64,000 nt of DNA from JAWXBR01 sp046595995 (GCA_046595995.1 JBKJNB010000083.1:62001-126000); one strand, 5' to 3'. Counted from the stretch's first letter, positions 43,078 through 52,840 are shown. Numbers and translations are program-made. The notes: generated by a model not told the origin, from the letters alone.

Positions 43078-44191
43078 CGCACGGATTATTCTTTCGACCG
43101 CACTGATCTTACTGGTGTACACAGTAACGTCAGCCCAGCAACCGACTGGCCTGGCTGCGGTACCAGACAAACTGAACATCGTGGCCGAACGTGCGAACCT
43201 GTCCGCTGACGGACTATTCTCACTCGTGAACTTCGATACACTGGCAATGCGTGTTCTGTCAATCGCCTTTGTTGGCAACAACCCGTTGCTGCGCATCGAG
43301 TCGGGCGATCTGCCACTCTTGCTCGAGGCCAAGCAATCGACGCAGGTGCGCGTGGTGTATACGCCCAATGGCGATACCACAGACGTTGCGGACATTCTAC
43401 TGGCCATCGGCGACAACGTCATTACGGGCGAGCGTGATACTGTAGCCGTGCCAGTCACCGCTTCGATTGGCCCCTATGTACCGCCCGATACGATCCGTCT
43501 GCGATCGAAGCGCAGCGTGGGTCTCATTCCTAACACGATTAGGTATCTGCTCATTCTGGATTCTGACCTTGACGATGACATAGGTTTTGCAGAAGCGACG
43601 TTCCGCTACAAGACCGACCAACTTTACTTGGGCGACTACACCGTCCTTTCGGACCGTGCCGATCTCGAGTGGAGGTACACCGGACTTCGTATCGTTCCAG
43701 ACAACAAGCGTAGTCGTGGTGATACGATCGCTGACTTTCACTTCACGATTCTTCATGGAACGAACAGCGGAGGAGACACGAACAGCGTACTCGTGCTAAT
43801 CCGACTGGAATGGTTTAAGAAGTTCACGGGCAATCACATCTACACGCATACCGTTGTAGATGAAGACGTTGTATCGGATGTGAAGGAAGACAACCCGAAC
43901 AATCGGCCGCATCTATCTGTTAGCGTGTATCCGAATCCTGCGGATGCTTATGCGAACATCAGAGTTGTCAGAGCTTGCAGTCCGAGTGTTATTCCGCTCG
44001 CGAAGCAGCCGCTGAGGCTTTCGCTGTATTCTACAGTTGGCGCAGAGGTCATGGATCTTAGTGCGCTCGTGTCGAATGCACCCGAGGCAATGTCATTCGT
44101 AGTAGATGTGTCATCTATACCGCGTGGTATGTACATGCTACGGTTCGGCATGGGTACTGTGTCGATTGTTCGGAACCTGGTAATTCGGTAG
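43067..44191 (+). CDS. Secreted protein with T9SS C-terminal sorting domain
   Basis: A 374-residue exported protein. The signal peptide is ARIILSTALILLVYTVTSAQ. I start at the ATG at 43067 because GGAG lies six bases before it; an in-frame ATG at 43055 would add four residues. The first third resembles a DUF1573/anchor-D-type sandwich (LPLLLEAKQSTQVRVVYTP), the middle a cohesin-like domain, and the C-terminus is a type-A sorting domain (VSVYPNPADAYANIRV ... RGMYMLRFGMGT). Predicted surface-attached; no enzyme motif. Confidence 0.82.
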   Translation: MRPNARIILSTALILLVYTVTSAQQPTGLAAVPDKLNIVAERANLSADGLFSLVNFDTLAMRVLSIAFVGNNPLLRIESGDLPLLLEAKQSTQVRVVYTPNGDTTDVADILLAIGDNVITGERDTVAVPVTASIGPYVPPDTIRLRSKRSVGLIPNTIRYLLILDSDLDDDIGFAEATFRYKTDQLYLGDYTVLSDRADLEWRYTGLRIVPDNKRSRGDTIADFHFTILHGTNSGGDTNSVLVLIRLEWFKKFTGNHIYTHTVVDEDVVSDVKEDNPNNRPHLSVSVYPNPADAYANIRVVRACSPSVIPLAKQPLRLSLYSTVGAEVMDLSALVSNAPEAMSFVVDVSSIPRGMYMLRFGMGTVSIVRNLVIR

Positions 44192-44323
44192 CCTACACGA
44201 GCCCTAACTCCTCGCAGATGATGCACTTGCGTCGTGCGGACAATATGCCCTTTCGTTTGGGGTCTAAGACTTCCCGGCCGTATATTGTCGCTTCTTCTTC
44301 ACACCAATCAAGCGGGAGGTCCC

Positions 44324-46687
44324 ATGGCCGAAAAGGTCGTCAGGATTTACCTTCGCCCATGGTGCTGTCTACTGGCACTGGTGGTGTTGTGTTCTTCTCT
44401 TTCGTCGGCGCAGACGCCGACTCGCACAGAGCCTGCAAACACGCTCGGGCGCACCCCGTCCAAGCCAGTGTTTCCGGATGAATTTTCTGACCTCGACGAG
44501 GTTTCGTCACTGTCTGCTGGCAAGTGGACCGACGACGTGGTTAATCGTCTTGAACGCGCTCGTCAGCTCTATCTCAAGGCTCTCACCTTCCTCGAACAGA
44601 AGGACACCGCAGCAGCAGCCACTCAGTTCGAGCTTTCAATTGTCATCCTCAACGAACTCGCAACATTTCCGCGTATCGAGGAAAACACCGACTTCACCGA
44701 CTTGGCGCAGTCCATAATAGAAGACTACGAATCGTACGTTCAGAGCATTGACAACCTCGGTGAGAACTCATCAGTTTTCATCCTTCGGCAGCGTCTTTTC
44801 CAAGAAGTTGAATCTGCTCGTACGAAGGTCGAGCCCATTCTTATCCCCGCGCCAGCAGCCCCAGAGAATCAGCCAGCCACGACTATTCCCCTGCCCTTTA
44901 ATGAGCCAGTACAGAAGAACATCGCTTTTCTGACCTCAGGCAAGGGACGTCCGTTCATGAAACGCTGTCTCGAGCGTAGCGGGCGTTGGTTTGGCATGCT
45001 CAAGCGCGTTGCCAAGGAAGAGAACATGCCAGAGGAAATCGTTCACCTGGCCATGATCGAGTCTGCACTGAACCCAAATGCAGTGTCTTGGGCCAAGGCT
45101 GTAGGCATGTGGCAATTCATACAGCCCACCGGCGAACAGTATGAGCTTGATGTCACGTTCTGGAAGGACGAACGCCGCGATCCTGAGAAGGCAACGCGTG
45201 CTGCAATGAACTTCCTGAAGGATCTCTATGGTGAACTCGGTGATTGGCACCTAGCACTAGCGGCTTACAACTGCGGCGCAGGCGGCGTACGTCGAAGCAT
45301 GCGCAAGGCGGGCGTTGAAAAGGGATCGTTCTGGGATATCAGAGAAAAGCTCCCTCGAGAAACGCGGCACTACGTACCACTCTACATCGCAACGGCAATC
45401 GTAGCGATGAACCGTACGCAGTATGGCTTCCCTGACGACTCATTGCAATTCCATCCAACGTACGAATACGAGACCTTCACTGTCGCAGAGCCTGTGAACC
45501 TTGCAGCATTGGCGACCTGCGCTGGAATTACAACCGATTCTCTTCGCGCACTGAACCCAGAGCTTGTGCGCACATGCACTCCACCGAACGTGCGCTATGC
45601 ACTCAAGGTACCCAAGGGTACAGTGGGTCTTACAACGCAGCGGTTCGCAGCTCTAACTGACGATGAAAAACGTCCATGGATGAACCACGTCGTGTCGCGT
45701 GGCGAAACACTGGCGAGCATTGCGCGGCGCTATAACGTGAGCGCAGCAGATGTCGCCAGCGTAAACGGACTCAAAGGATATAAGGCAAAGGTTCGAAGGG
45801 GCGCCTCGCTTCGCATTCCGGTCGGCGGATCGTCTTCCAACAGCCTGGTAGCAGTCCCGCCTACACAGACCGTTTCGCCCGCAGCAGTGGTGCCGGCAAC
45901 GGCAACAAATACACAAGCCGCAATTGCGCGGTCTGGTGTATCGACACACATTGTTGGAAGTGGCGACAACCTCTACACCGTTTCGCAACGCTATGGTGTA
46001 CGCATAACAGACCTTCGCAACTGGAATAATCTGCCGTACGACAAAGAGAGCGTCCATGTCGGCGATACGCTCATCGTTGCCCGCACCGATCAAGCCGATC
46101 TTACAACAATGGCAGCATCGATTGAGCGCATTCGCGTGGCACGAAACGTTTCCCACACAGTAACACGCGGCGAATCTCTGGCATCGATTGCCTCGCTGTA
46201 CGGTACGTCAATGGATCGTATCCGCGAGCTGAATAGCCTCAAGAAGAAGGCACCAATTAAAGCCGGCAAGAAGCTTACGATTGAGACTTCACTATCGAAG
46301 AGCGAAGTCGCAACCATTACACGTATCGCCCCCTCTGGCAAGCCCCTTGTCCACAAGGTCAAAACAGGCGAAAGCCTAGGCTCGATCTCAGCGCTGTACG
46401 GCGTTGACGAAGGTGACCTGCGTCGCTGGAACAGCGATGTTGTAGAGGGCACAACGGTGTTCGCGAGTACGAAGCTGAAGGTGTACGGTGCTCAAACATC
46501 CTCGAAAGGCAGTGATGCTTCGAGTACAGCCAAGAAGCTTCCCAAGACCTACAAGGTGCGACGTGGCGATACTGTCTCCGATATCGCCGACAAGTTTGGT
46601 GTGTCGGTAGAGACACTTCGACGCAAGAATCCGTCGTTGCGCACGTCGGATGCGGTCCGCACCGGACAAAAGGTCCGTCTGCAGTAG
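44324..46687 (+). CDS. Lytic transglycosylase with five LysM repeats (MltD-like)
   Basis: A 787-residue exported murein hydrolase. The signal peptide is LRPWCCLLALVVLCSSLSSAQ shortened from an ATG at 44324, which has GGGAGG upstream. The SLT domain contains the catalytic glutamate in LAMIESALNPNAVSWAKA and GMWQFIQPTGEQYEL, AAYNCGAGGV. Five LysM domains follow (VSRGETLASIARRYNV; VGSGDNLYTVSQRYGV; VTRGESLASIASLYGT; VKTGESLGSISALYGV; VRRGDTVSDIADKFGV), which bind peptidoglycan glycan. Five LysM is more than the two to three common in MltD. Confidence 0.9.
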   Translation: MAEKVVRIYLRPWCCLLALVVLCSSLSSAQTPTRTEPANTLGRTPSKPVFPDEFSDLDEVSSLSAGKWTDDVVNRLERARQLYLKALTFLEQKDTAAAATQFELSIVILNELATFPRIEENTDFTDLAQSIIEDYESYVQSIDNLGENSSVFILRQRLFQEVESARTKVEPILIPAPAAPENQPATTIPLPFNEPVQKNIAFLTSGKGRPFMKRCLERSGRWFGMLKRVAKEENMPEEIVHLAMIESALNPNAVSWAKAVGMWQFIQPTGEQYELDVTFWKDERRDPEKATRAAMNFLKDLYGELGDWHLALAAYNCGAGGVRRSMRKAGVEKGSFWDIREKLPRETRHYVPLYIATAIVAMNRTQYGFPDDSLQFHPTYEYETFTVAEPVNLAALATCAGITTDSLRALNPELVRTCTPPNVRYALKVPKGTVGLTTQRFAALTDDEKRPWMNHVVSRGETLASIARRYNVSAADVASVNGLKGYKAKVRRGASLRIPVGGSSSNSLVAVPPTQTVSPAAVVPATATNTQAAIARSGVSTHIVGSGDNLYTVSQRYGVRITDLRNWNNLPYDKESVHVGDTLIVARTDQADLTTMAASIERIRVARNVSHTVTRGESLASIASLYGTSMDRIRELNSLKKKAPIKAGKKLTIETSLSKSEVATITRIAPSGKPLVHKVKTGESLGSISALYGVDEGDLRRWNSDVVEGTTVFASTKLKVYGAQTSSKGSDASSTAKKLPKTYKVRRGDTVSDIADKFGVSVETLRRKNPSLRTSDAVRTGQKVRLQ

Positions 46688-46697
46688 TAAAGCGTCG

Positions 46698-46704
46698 TAA
46701 ATTG
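46698..46704 (+). promoter_or_regulatory. Candidate -7 box for the nucleotidyltransferase/metK unit
   Basis: TAAATTG lies seven bases before the ATG at 46712, close enough for a leaderless transcript. It resembles TAAATTTG before sucD. No Shine-Dalgarno-like sequence precedes this ATG. Confidence 0.4.
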
Positions 46705-46711
46705 CAAGTTC

Positions 46712-47692
46712 ATGCGCGCCATCATCCCCGTAGCAGGTATCGGTACACGTCTTCGACCGCACACATTTACGCTCCCCAAGGTTCTGGTTAATGTTGCAGG
46801 CAAGCCCATACTGGGCCATATTCTGGACACCCTAGTTGCCCAGAACGTAAACTCTGCAACTATCATCACCGGTTACAAGGGTGAGCTCGTTGAAGACTAT
46901 GTTCGAAGTAACTATACACTCGACTGCACCTTCGTTGTGCAGGAGGAGATGCTTGGGCTCGGACACGCCATATGGACCGCTCGTGAAACACTTGGCGAAG
47001 AGCCTGCGCTAATTATTCTTGGCGACACTGTATTTGACGTCGATCTCTCCGGACTGGAGACGTCGGCGTTTTCTTCGTTAGGCGTGAAGCACGTCGAAGA
47101 CCCGCGTCGCTTTGGTGTTGTGATTACTGATGGCGGATTCGTAACGCGCCTGGTGGAGAAGCCCGATGTACCTCTCTCTCACAATGCCCTCGTCGGACTC
47201 TACTACATCAAGAATCCTACAGTGTTGCGAACGGCGTTGGATGAACTCATCAACAATGACATGCGCTCGAAGAACGAATACCAGCTTACCGATGCATTGC
47301 AACTGATGGTCGACCACGGAGAAAAATTTACAACGTTTACTGTCGAAGGCTGGCACGATTGCGGCAAGCCCGAAACACTTCTCGAAACAAATCGATTCCT
47401 ACTCACGAAGCGTCAGAGCAGCGTGCTCTCACCTAAAGGGTGTGTGCTTGTACCGCCGGTACATCTCGATCCTACGGCTATTGTCGAACATTCAGTAATA
47501 GGCCCGTATGCGTCTGTGTCGAAGGGCGCCGTTGTGCGCAACAGCATTGTACGCGACAGCATTATCTCCGACAATGCCACAGTCAGCGACATTACTCTCG
47601 ATCAATCCATCATCGGCGAGAACGCCGAAGTCAGCGGACGTTTTGCATCCATCAACATCGGCGACGCCAGCGTCGTCCGTCTAAGTCAATAG
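46712..47692 (+). CDS. Sugar-1-phosphate nucleotidyltransferase
   Basis: A 326-residue enzyme with the nucleotidyltransferase motif IIPVAGIGTRLRPHTFTLPK at the N-terminus and LIILGDTVFDVDL for the metal-binding aspartate. After about residue 240 a left-handed beta-helix tail follows (IVEHSVIGPYASVSKGAVV, NSIVRDSIISDNATV). It resembles RfbA/GlmU/mannose-1-phosphate guanylyltransferase-like enzymes that make NDP-sugars for surface glycans. The exact sugar and nucleotide cannot be told. metK starts 5 bp downstream. Confidence 0.9.
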   Translation: MRAIIPVAGIGTRLRPHTFTLPKVLVNVAGKPILGHILDTLVAQNVNSATIITGYKGELVEDYVRSNYTLDCTFVVQEEMLGLGHAIWTARETLGEEPALIILGDTVFDVDLSGLETSAFSSLGVKHVEDPRRFGVVITDGGFVTRLVEKPDVPLSHNALVGLYYIKNPTVLRTALDELINNDMRSKNEYQLTDALQLMVDHGEKFTTFTVEGWHDCGKPETLLETNRFLLTKRQSSVLSPKGCVLVPPVHLDPTAIVEHSVIGPYASVSKGAVVRNSIVRDSIISDNATVSDITLDQSIIGENAEVSGRFASINIGDASVVRLSQ

Positions 47693-47697
47693 AACCC

Positions 47698-48843
47698 ATG
47701 AGCAGTTATATCTTCACGTCTGAGTCTGTTAGCGAAGGTCATCCGGATAAAATTTGCGACCAGGTATCCGACGCGGTACTCGATCGCGTTCTTGCAGCAG
47801 ACCCCATGGGTCGCGTTGCGTGTGAATGTTTTGCAGCCACAGGCATGATCCTGGTCGGTGGCGAAATCACAACAACAACGTACATCGATTTACCTGAGTT
47901 GGTTCGCGGTGTAATTCGCGATATCGGGTACACGCGCGCAGAGTATCGCTTCGATGCCGACTCCTGCGCAGTTATCAATGTCATCAACCGTCAGAGCCCA
48001 CACATTGCCGAAGGTGTTGACACTGGTGGTGCGGGCGATCAGGGCATGATGTTCGGATATGCCACCAAGGAAACCGACGTGTATATGCCGGCTGCGTTAC
48101 ACTACTCACACGAGCTTATGAAGCGCCTGTCATACATCCGCAAGAACGAAGCATCACTCATGCCCTACTTGCGTCCGGATGCAAAAGCCCAAGTGTCTGT
48201 AGTCTACGGCGACAACGGTGAGATCGTTCGCGTAGATACCGTCGTCGTATCGACACAGCATGATCGTATGCCAGACGGACAAAAGAAGATTCGCGAAGAC
48301 GTCATCGAACACGTGATCAAGAAAGTCATCCCTGAGCATCTCATCACATCTGAGACGAAGTACCACGTGAACCCCACTGGCATCTTTGAGATAGGGGGCC
48401 CGCATGGCGATACGGGGCTTACTGGACGCAAGATTATCGTAGACACATACGGCGGACGTGCTCCGCATGGTGGCGGCGCATTCTCGGGTAAGGACCCAAC
48501 GAAAGTTGATCGCTCTGCTGCTTATGCCGCGCGCCACATCGCCAAGAACATTGTTGCTGCGGGCGTTGCATCAGAATGCACGATTCAGGTTGCGTATGCT
48601 ATTGGCGTTGCCGACCCAGTGTCTATTCACGTTGATACACATGGTACGGGCACAGTACCTGACACGGAACTGAACACCTACATTGCTAAAGAAATTGATC
48701 TTACACCAGCCGGCATAATCAAGCGCCTCGACCTACGCCGGCCTATCTATCGTCCAACAGCTGCGTACGGCCACTTCGGACGTCCAGAGTTTCCGTGGGA
48801 GCAGCTCGAACTAGTCAACACATTCAAATCAAAATTCGCATAA
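47698..48843 (+). CDS. metK: S-adenosylmethionine synthetase
   Basis: A 381-residue enzyme making SAM from methionine and ATP. Signatures: FTSESVSEGHPDKICDQ at the N-terminus, GAGDQGMMFGYA, and GGGAFSGKDPTKVDRSAAY. Normal length. The ATG at 47698 matches the family start; the frame is open further upstream but that part overlaps the nucleotidyltransferase gene. It forms a unit with ahcY 10 bp downstream, so SAM synthesis and SAH removal are expressed together. Confidence 0.97.
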   Translation: MSSYIFTSESVSEGHPDKICDQVSDAVLDRVLAADPMGRVACECFAATGMILVGGEITTTTYIDLPELVRGVIRDIGYTRAEYRFDADSCAVINVINRQSPHIAEGVDTGGAGDQGMMFGYATKETDVYMPAALHYSHELMKRLSYIRKNEASLMPYLRPDAKAQVSVVYGDNGEIVRVDTVVVSTQHDRMPDGQKKIREDVIEHVIKKVIPEHLITSETKYHVNPTGIFEIGGPHGDTGLTGRKIIVDTYGGRAPHGGGAFSGKDPTKVDRSAAYAARHIAKNIVAAGVASECTIQVAYAIGVADPVSIHVDTHGTGTVPDTELNTYIAKEIDLTPAGIIKRLDLRRPIYRPTAAYGHFGRPEFPWEQLELVNTFKSKFA

Positions 48844-48853
48844 CGGAGAAGCA

Positions 48854-50356
48854 ATGGCCACAGCCACAAAAAAACTCGCCTCTAAGAAGACGAAAAAGAA
48901 AGTCGCGAAAAGCGGCAACACGAACGGCGCTGCAAACAAGAACGGCGTAGCAACGAACGGTGTGTCTAAAAACGGCGCTGCGCAAGCGTCAGCACCTACC
49001 CCGACCGTCAAGACACGTCCTTTACCAAAGCGTGTAGGGAAAGGTCAGTTCGCACACAAGTCAGGTCAGTACTGCGTAGCAAATCTTGAGCTCGCCGAAT
49101 GGGGTCGTAAAGAAATTCGCCTTGCCGAAGCAGAAATGCCGGGCCTGATGTCATTGCGTCAGGAATTCAAAGGCAAGAAGCCCCTTAAAGGTGCTCGTGT
49201 TGCGGGTTGCTTGCACATGACCATTCAAACGGCTGTGCTAATCGAAACGCTTGTTGACCTTGGTGCTGATGTAACATGGTCATCATGCAACATCTTTTCT
49301 ACACAAGACCACGCGGCGGCAGCCATTGCTGTAGCGGGTGTGCCTGTGTTTGCATGGAAGGGTATGAATGAAGAAGAGTTTGCGTGGTGCATCGAGCAGA
49401 CACTATGGTTCGGTAAGGATCGCAAGCAACTGAACATGATTCTCGATGACGGCGGCGATCTCACAAACATGGTGCTCGACGAATTCCCGCAGTTAGTCAA
49501 AGGCCTTGGGGGCATCTCAGAAGAGACAACCACCGGTGTACATCGCCTTTACGAGCGCATGAAGAATGGCTCGCTTCCAGTTCCTGCAATCAATGTAAAC
49601 GACTCGGTTACGAAGTCAAAGTTCGATAACAAGTACGGCTGCAAAGAATCGCTCGTCGACGCAATCCGTCGTGCAACAGACGTAATGATGGCGGGTAAAA
49701 TCGCCGTCGTCGCTGGCTATGGCGATGTCGGTAAGGGGTCTGCAGCGTCGCTGCGTGGGGCTGGTGTGCGTGTAATTGTAACGGAAATCGATCCGATTTG
49801 TGCTTTGCAGGCGGCAATGGACGGCTTCGAAGTAAAGCCGATGCTCGCCGCTGCGAAGGAAGCGGACATCATTGTTACGGCGACTGGTAACTGCGACATC
49901 ATTGGTGAGAAGCACTTCAAGGCGATGAAACACAACGCGATTGTGTGCAACATCGGACACTTCGACAACGAAATCGATATGGCGTGGCTGACGAAGCATC
50001 ACGGCAAGAGCCGCATTGAAGTGAAGCCACAAGTGGACATTTATACGGTCGGCAAGAAGGACATCATCGTACTTGCAGAAGGTCGTCTCGTCAACCTTGG
50101 CTGCGCCATGGGTCACCCCTCGTTTGTTATGTCAAACTCATTCACGAACCAGGTACTGGCCCAACTTGAGTTGTATCTGCACCGTGAGCGCTACGTCAAC
50201 GAGGTGTATGTACTTCCGAAGCACCTCGACGAGAAGGTTGCGCGCCTCCACCTGGGTAAAATCGGCGTCGAGCTGGAAGTCCTGAACAAGAAGCAAGCCG
50301 ACTATATCGGCGTCAGCGTCAAAGGTCCGTACAAGCCCGACTACTACCGCTACTAG
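48854..50356 (+). CDS. ahcY: Adenosylhomocysteinase with basic N-terminal tail
   Basis: A 500-residue NAD-dependent SAH hydrolase. The conserved enzyme begins near residue 72 (YCVANLELAEWGRKEIRLAE) and includes GCLHMTIQTAVLIETL, the NAD-binding VAGYGDVGKGSAASLRG and the C-terminal PYKPDYYRY. Residues 1 to about 65 are low-complexity and rich in Lys, Asn, Ala and Gly (KKLASKKTKKKVAKSG; NGVATNGVSKNGAAQ), not part of the usual enzyme. The ATG at 48854 has GGAG upstream, so the tail appears to be translated. A strong terminator follows. Confidence 0.96.
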   Translation: MATATKKLASKKTKKKVAKSGNTNGAANKNGVATNGVSKNGAAQASAPTPTVKTRPLPKRVGKGQFAHKSGQYCVANLELAEWGRKEIRLAEAEMPGLMSLRQEFKGKKPLKGARVAGCLHMTIQTAVLIETLVDLGADVTWSSCNIFSTQDHAAAAIAVAGVPVFAWKGMNEEEFAWCIEQTLWFGKDRKQLNMILDDGGDLTNMVLDEFPQLVKGLGGISEETTTGVHRLYERMKNGSLPVPAINVNDSVTKSKFDNKYGCKESLVDAIRRATDVMMAGKIAVVAGYGDVGKGSAASLRGAGVRVIVTEIDPICALQAAMDGFEVKPMLAAAKEADIIVTATGNCDIIGEKHFKAMKHNAIVCNIGHFDNEIDMAWLTKHHGKSRIEVKPQVDIYTVGKKDIIVLAEGRLVNLGCAMGHPSFVMSNSFTNQVLAQLELYLHRERYVNEVYVLPKHLDEKVARLHLGKIGVELEVLNKKQADYIGVSVKGPYKPDYYRY

Positions 50357-50376
50357 GTCTACCGACCAACATTTTT

Positions 50377-50425
50377 TGAGGCCTGTCAAACACCCCACTG
50401 GGTCGGTTTGACAGGCCTCATTATT
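50377..50425 (+). terminator. Rho-independent terminator after ahcY
   Basis: TGAGGCCTGTCAAAC at 50378-50392 pairs perfectly with GTTTGACAGGCCTCA at 50406-50420, with T-rich flanks on both sides. Confidence 0.92.
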
Positions 50426-50510
50426 TAGGGAACACGGTTTCCACCTCGCGAGTACATCCGCCCGTTCCAGGGGACGATGTTCACATAATTCACACGTTAG
50501 GGAGACCGCG

Positions 50511-51011
50511 ATGAAGTTTAGAGCCATTTTTCTAGCCGGACTGGCTGTTGTTGCTTTCGCAGCATGCAACAAGACAGAAGCAGACAAGACCTATGATGAT
50601 AAAATCGACGCATCTAAAGACTCGATTGACGCTGCTGCAGATCGTGCAAAAGCGGCACTAGATGCCGAACGCGACGCTTATTACGCAGACGTTGACGCAC
50701 GCATGGACCGTATGAACTTGTACCTCGACTCGCTCGAAACAGAATACAACAAGTCCAAGGGCAAAGCCAAGGTTCAGATCCGCCAGCGCATTTCCGGCAT
50801 TACTGCTGTGCGTGACACAATGCGTATTTGGTACGTCGACCTAAAGGGCAGCGACCGCGAAGTATACGTTATCAAGCGTCGCCGTTTCGACTCAATCATG
50901 GATGCAGAAAACACGCGGAACAATTTCTGGGATAAGAACAGAAACTTCCAGCCCCAACCAGTAGATGGCGCAGCCGATGGTGTGAAACTCGCACCCAACA
51001 AGAACAAATAG
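50511..51011 (+). CDS. Small helical lipoprotein of unknown function
   Basis: A 166-residue protein with the lipoprotein signal FRAIFLAGLAVVAFAACN and GGGAGA before the ATG. The mature part is highly charged and helical (DAAADRAKAALDAERDAYYA), likely a coiled coil up to residue 100. No known family. It is followed after 29 bp by a 50-residue membrane protein and then a terminator, so the two form a short unit. Confidence 0.82.
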   Translation: MKFRAIFLAGLAVVAFAACNKTEADKTYDDKIDASKDSIDAAADRAKAALDAERDAYYADVDARMDRMNLYLDSLETEYNKSKGKAKVQIRQRISGITAVRDTMRIWYVDLKGSDREVYVIKRRRFDSIMDAENTRNNFWDKNRNFQPQPVDGAADGVKLAPNKNK

Positions 51012-51040
51012 TCTAACTACACATCATCTAGGAGAACGCC

Positions 51041-51193
51041 ATGTTGTGGACCATATTCATCGTACTTATTGTTCTTTGGGCAATTGGATTCATCGGCTTT
51101 AGTTCAGTTGGTTGGTACATCCACCTACTGCTCATTCTCGCCGTTGGCCTTCTGCTCATCCGCCTGATCCAAGGTCGAAACCCGCTCAAGTAA
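51041..51193 (+). CDS. Lmo0937-family small membrane protein
   Basis: A 50-residue protein with two hydrophobic segments (MLWTIFIVLIVLWAIGFIGF; IHLLLILAVGLLLIRLIQGR). This is the pattern of the Lmo0937/DUF5670 small membrane proteins. The ATG at 51041 has AGGAG seven bases upstream. Such proteins are often stress-linked in other bacteria, but the function is unknown. The terminator at 51204 follows directly. Confidence 0.85.
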   Translation: MLWTIFIVLIVLWAIGFIGFSSVGWYIHLLLILAVGLLLIRLIQGRNPLK

Positions 51194-51203
51194 CCAAGCA
51201 TGT

Positions 51204-51246
51204 AAAGAAAAAGCCCGATCGCTTCGCAGTGGTCGGGCTTTTTCTT
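51204..51246 (+). terminator. Rho-independent terminator
   Basis: AAGAAAAAGCCCGA pairs with TCGGGCTTTTTCTT across a 14-base loop. It also shares TGTAAAGAAAA at its left edge with the hairpin repeats at 5151-5221. Confidence 0.92.
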
Positions 51247-51249
51247 GAC

Positions 51250-51257
51250 TAAATTCG
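51250..51257 (+). promoter_or_regulatory. Candidate -7 box for the delta-60 repeat gene
   Basis: TAAATTCG lies 23 bp before the ATG at 51281, right after the terminator, and matches the local TAAATTyG pattern. Confidence 0.4.
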
Positions 51258-51280
51258 CCCACAACATTATTAGGTTTCCA

Positions 51281-52840
51281 ATGCGCCAACTGTTTCTATG
51301 TATCGCACTTGTAGCTGCGAACCTTTCGGTCTCCACTGCCCAAGTAACCACCTCTTACAGCCTCGACCCAAATTTTGGTCTGAACGGTAAGCGCATATTC
51401 GGCTTCGCTGGCTCCTCTAATGATCAGCCTATGTTGTTGACGTCTTTGGCAGACGGGACTATACTGGTTGGCGGCACGACATCCCTTTCCGATAATGGCG
51501 GACAAATCTCCATGGCAAAGGTTGAGACGGATGGAACACCCGTCACCACGTTTGGTGTGGGCGGCAAGGTGGAGTATCGATCCACGTTACGTTCTTACGC
51601 TAATGATTGGGCAATCCAACCTGATGGCAAGATCGTTGTAGCGGGTGTCTACTGGGCAAGCAATTCCGGTAGCGGTATCACTCCTGGAGTTTATCGTTTC
51701 AACGCCAATGGCAGTATCGATACGACATTCGCCAACAATGGGACGTTCTTCAAGCGATTCGACCCAACGTCGGGTGGTTCCCTTCATGGCGTACACCTGC
51801 TTGCCGATGGCCGTATCGTCGTTGTTGGCTTTTCCAGAGGGAATATCAATGGTGGCCGAAACGCACTCGGTCTAATGCGCCTAATGCCAAACGGCTCCCT
51901 CGATTCTACTTTCGGAACTAATGGCACACTACAGATTGGGTCAGTCAACGGGACATACATCGGTTCCCTTCTACAGGGTCGGAACCAGCTCATTGTCGCG
52001 TTTTGCTACCAAAAGGCTAGTGGATCTGAGCAATACTATATAGCTCGGATAGACAGTGCTGGCACGGTGTTACGTGATGCCGAGGGACTTGCTGATGCAA
52101 CCTTCCTACCAGGCAAGACTTTCTCAATGCTACAACAATCAGACGGCAAGGTTGTAATAATCGGCACGAATACAGGGGCAAGCCCCTTGTCGATGATGCA
52201 GGTCGTTCGTATAGACACAGCTCGGTTACGCCGAGACTCGACCTTCGGTACTGCAGGCGTTGCCCGATTCGGTTCAGGCACCGTAGACGTGTCTGGTTTG
52301 GGTGGATGTATTATGCCCGACGGCTCAATTATGGTTGGCGGCTCGTGGACTGAAGGCTCCGGCCTTTCAGCAATCGGCAAACTTACTTCTAACGGTCAAG
52401 TCGTGGAGTCCTTCGGCACACAAGGCGTTATGCGTCTGGACCTCAACGGCAACACCGGTACGCAGAGCGTCGTGCGTTTGATGCCCGCAGGAGGTACTTC
52501 TATTTTCGGACTTGCATCGGACGCCTCATCAGGTGGGGGTGATATGGTGCTGTTCCGCATGACTGAGGTTACTGTCGGTGTAAATGAAGAGCATTCACCA
52601 GCAGCATCAATCGTTGTAGGTTCAACCGACGCTCCGTCATTAGAGGTCACGACGACCCAAGCAGGCAACGTTCACATTAGCATGTACGACTTGGCAGGCC
52701 GCATTGTCATTTCTCAAACCATGGAAGTATCAGCGGGGCGACATCATGTACCTATGCGTGCTATACCTTCAGGCGCATACATACTGAATGTCAATACACC
52801 TACTTGGTCACGCACTGTACCTTTTATGGTAGCCCGGTGA
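51281..52840 (+). CDS. Delta-60 repeat beta-propeller protein with T9SS sorting domain
   Basis: A 519-residue secreted protein. The signal peptide is MRQLFLCIALVAANLSVSTA, which sets the start at 51281. The body has repeated delta-60 units (YRFNANGSIDTTFANNGTF; RLMPNGSLDSTFGTNGTLQ; TARLRRDSTFGTAGVARFG), each pairing LxxDGxIxVGG and x-D-x-T-F-G motifs. The C-terminus is a T9SS-type sorting domain (VHISMYDLAGRIVISQTMEV, AIPSGAYILNV). Predicted surface-exposed; no catalytic residues. Confidence 0.9.
   Translation: MRQLFLCIALVAANLSVSTAQVTTSYSLDPNFGLNGKRIFGFAGSSNDQPMLLTSLADGTILVGGTTSLSDNGGQISMAKVETDGTPVTTFGVGGKVEYRSTLRSYANDWAIQPDGKIVVAGVYWASNSGSGITPGVYRFNANGSIDTTFANNGTFFKRFDPTSGGSLHGVHLLADGRIVVVGFSRGNINGGRNALGLMRLMPNGSLDSTFGTNGTLQIGSVNGTYIGSLLQGRNQLIVAFCYQKASGSEQYYIARIDSAGTVLRDAEGLADATFLPGKTFSMLQQSDGKVVIIGTNTGASPLSMMQVVRIDTARLRRDSTFGTAGVARFGSGTVDVSGLGGCIMPDGSIMVGGSWTEGSGLSAIGKLTSNGQVVESFGTQGVMRLDLNGNTGTQSVVRLMPAGGTSIFGLASDASSGGGDMVLFRMTEVTVGVNEEHSPAASIVVGSTDAPSLEVTTTQAGNVHISMYDLAGRIVISQTMEVSAGRHHVPMRAIPSGAYILNVNTPTWSRTVPFMVAR

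Noticed and set aside
47440..47697. N-terminal extension of metK
   Set aside because: It overlaps the nucleotidyltransferase gene in another frame; MetK begins at 47698.
47693..47697. SAM riboswitch before metK
   Set aside because: Only 5 bp separate metK from the preceding gene, so there is no room for a riboswitch.
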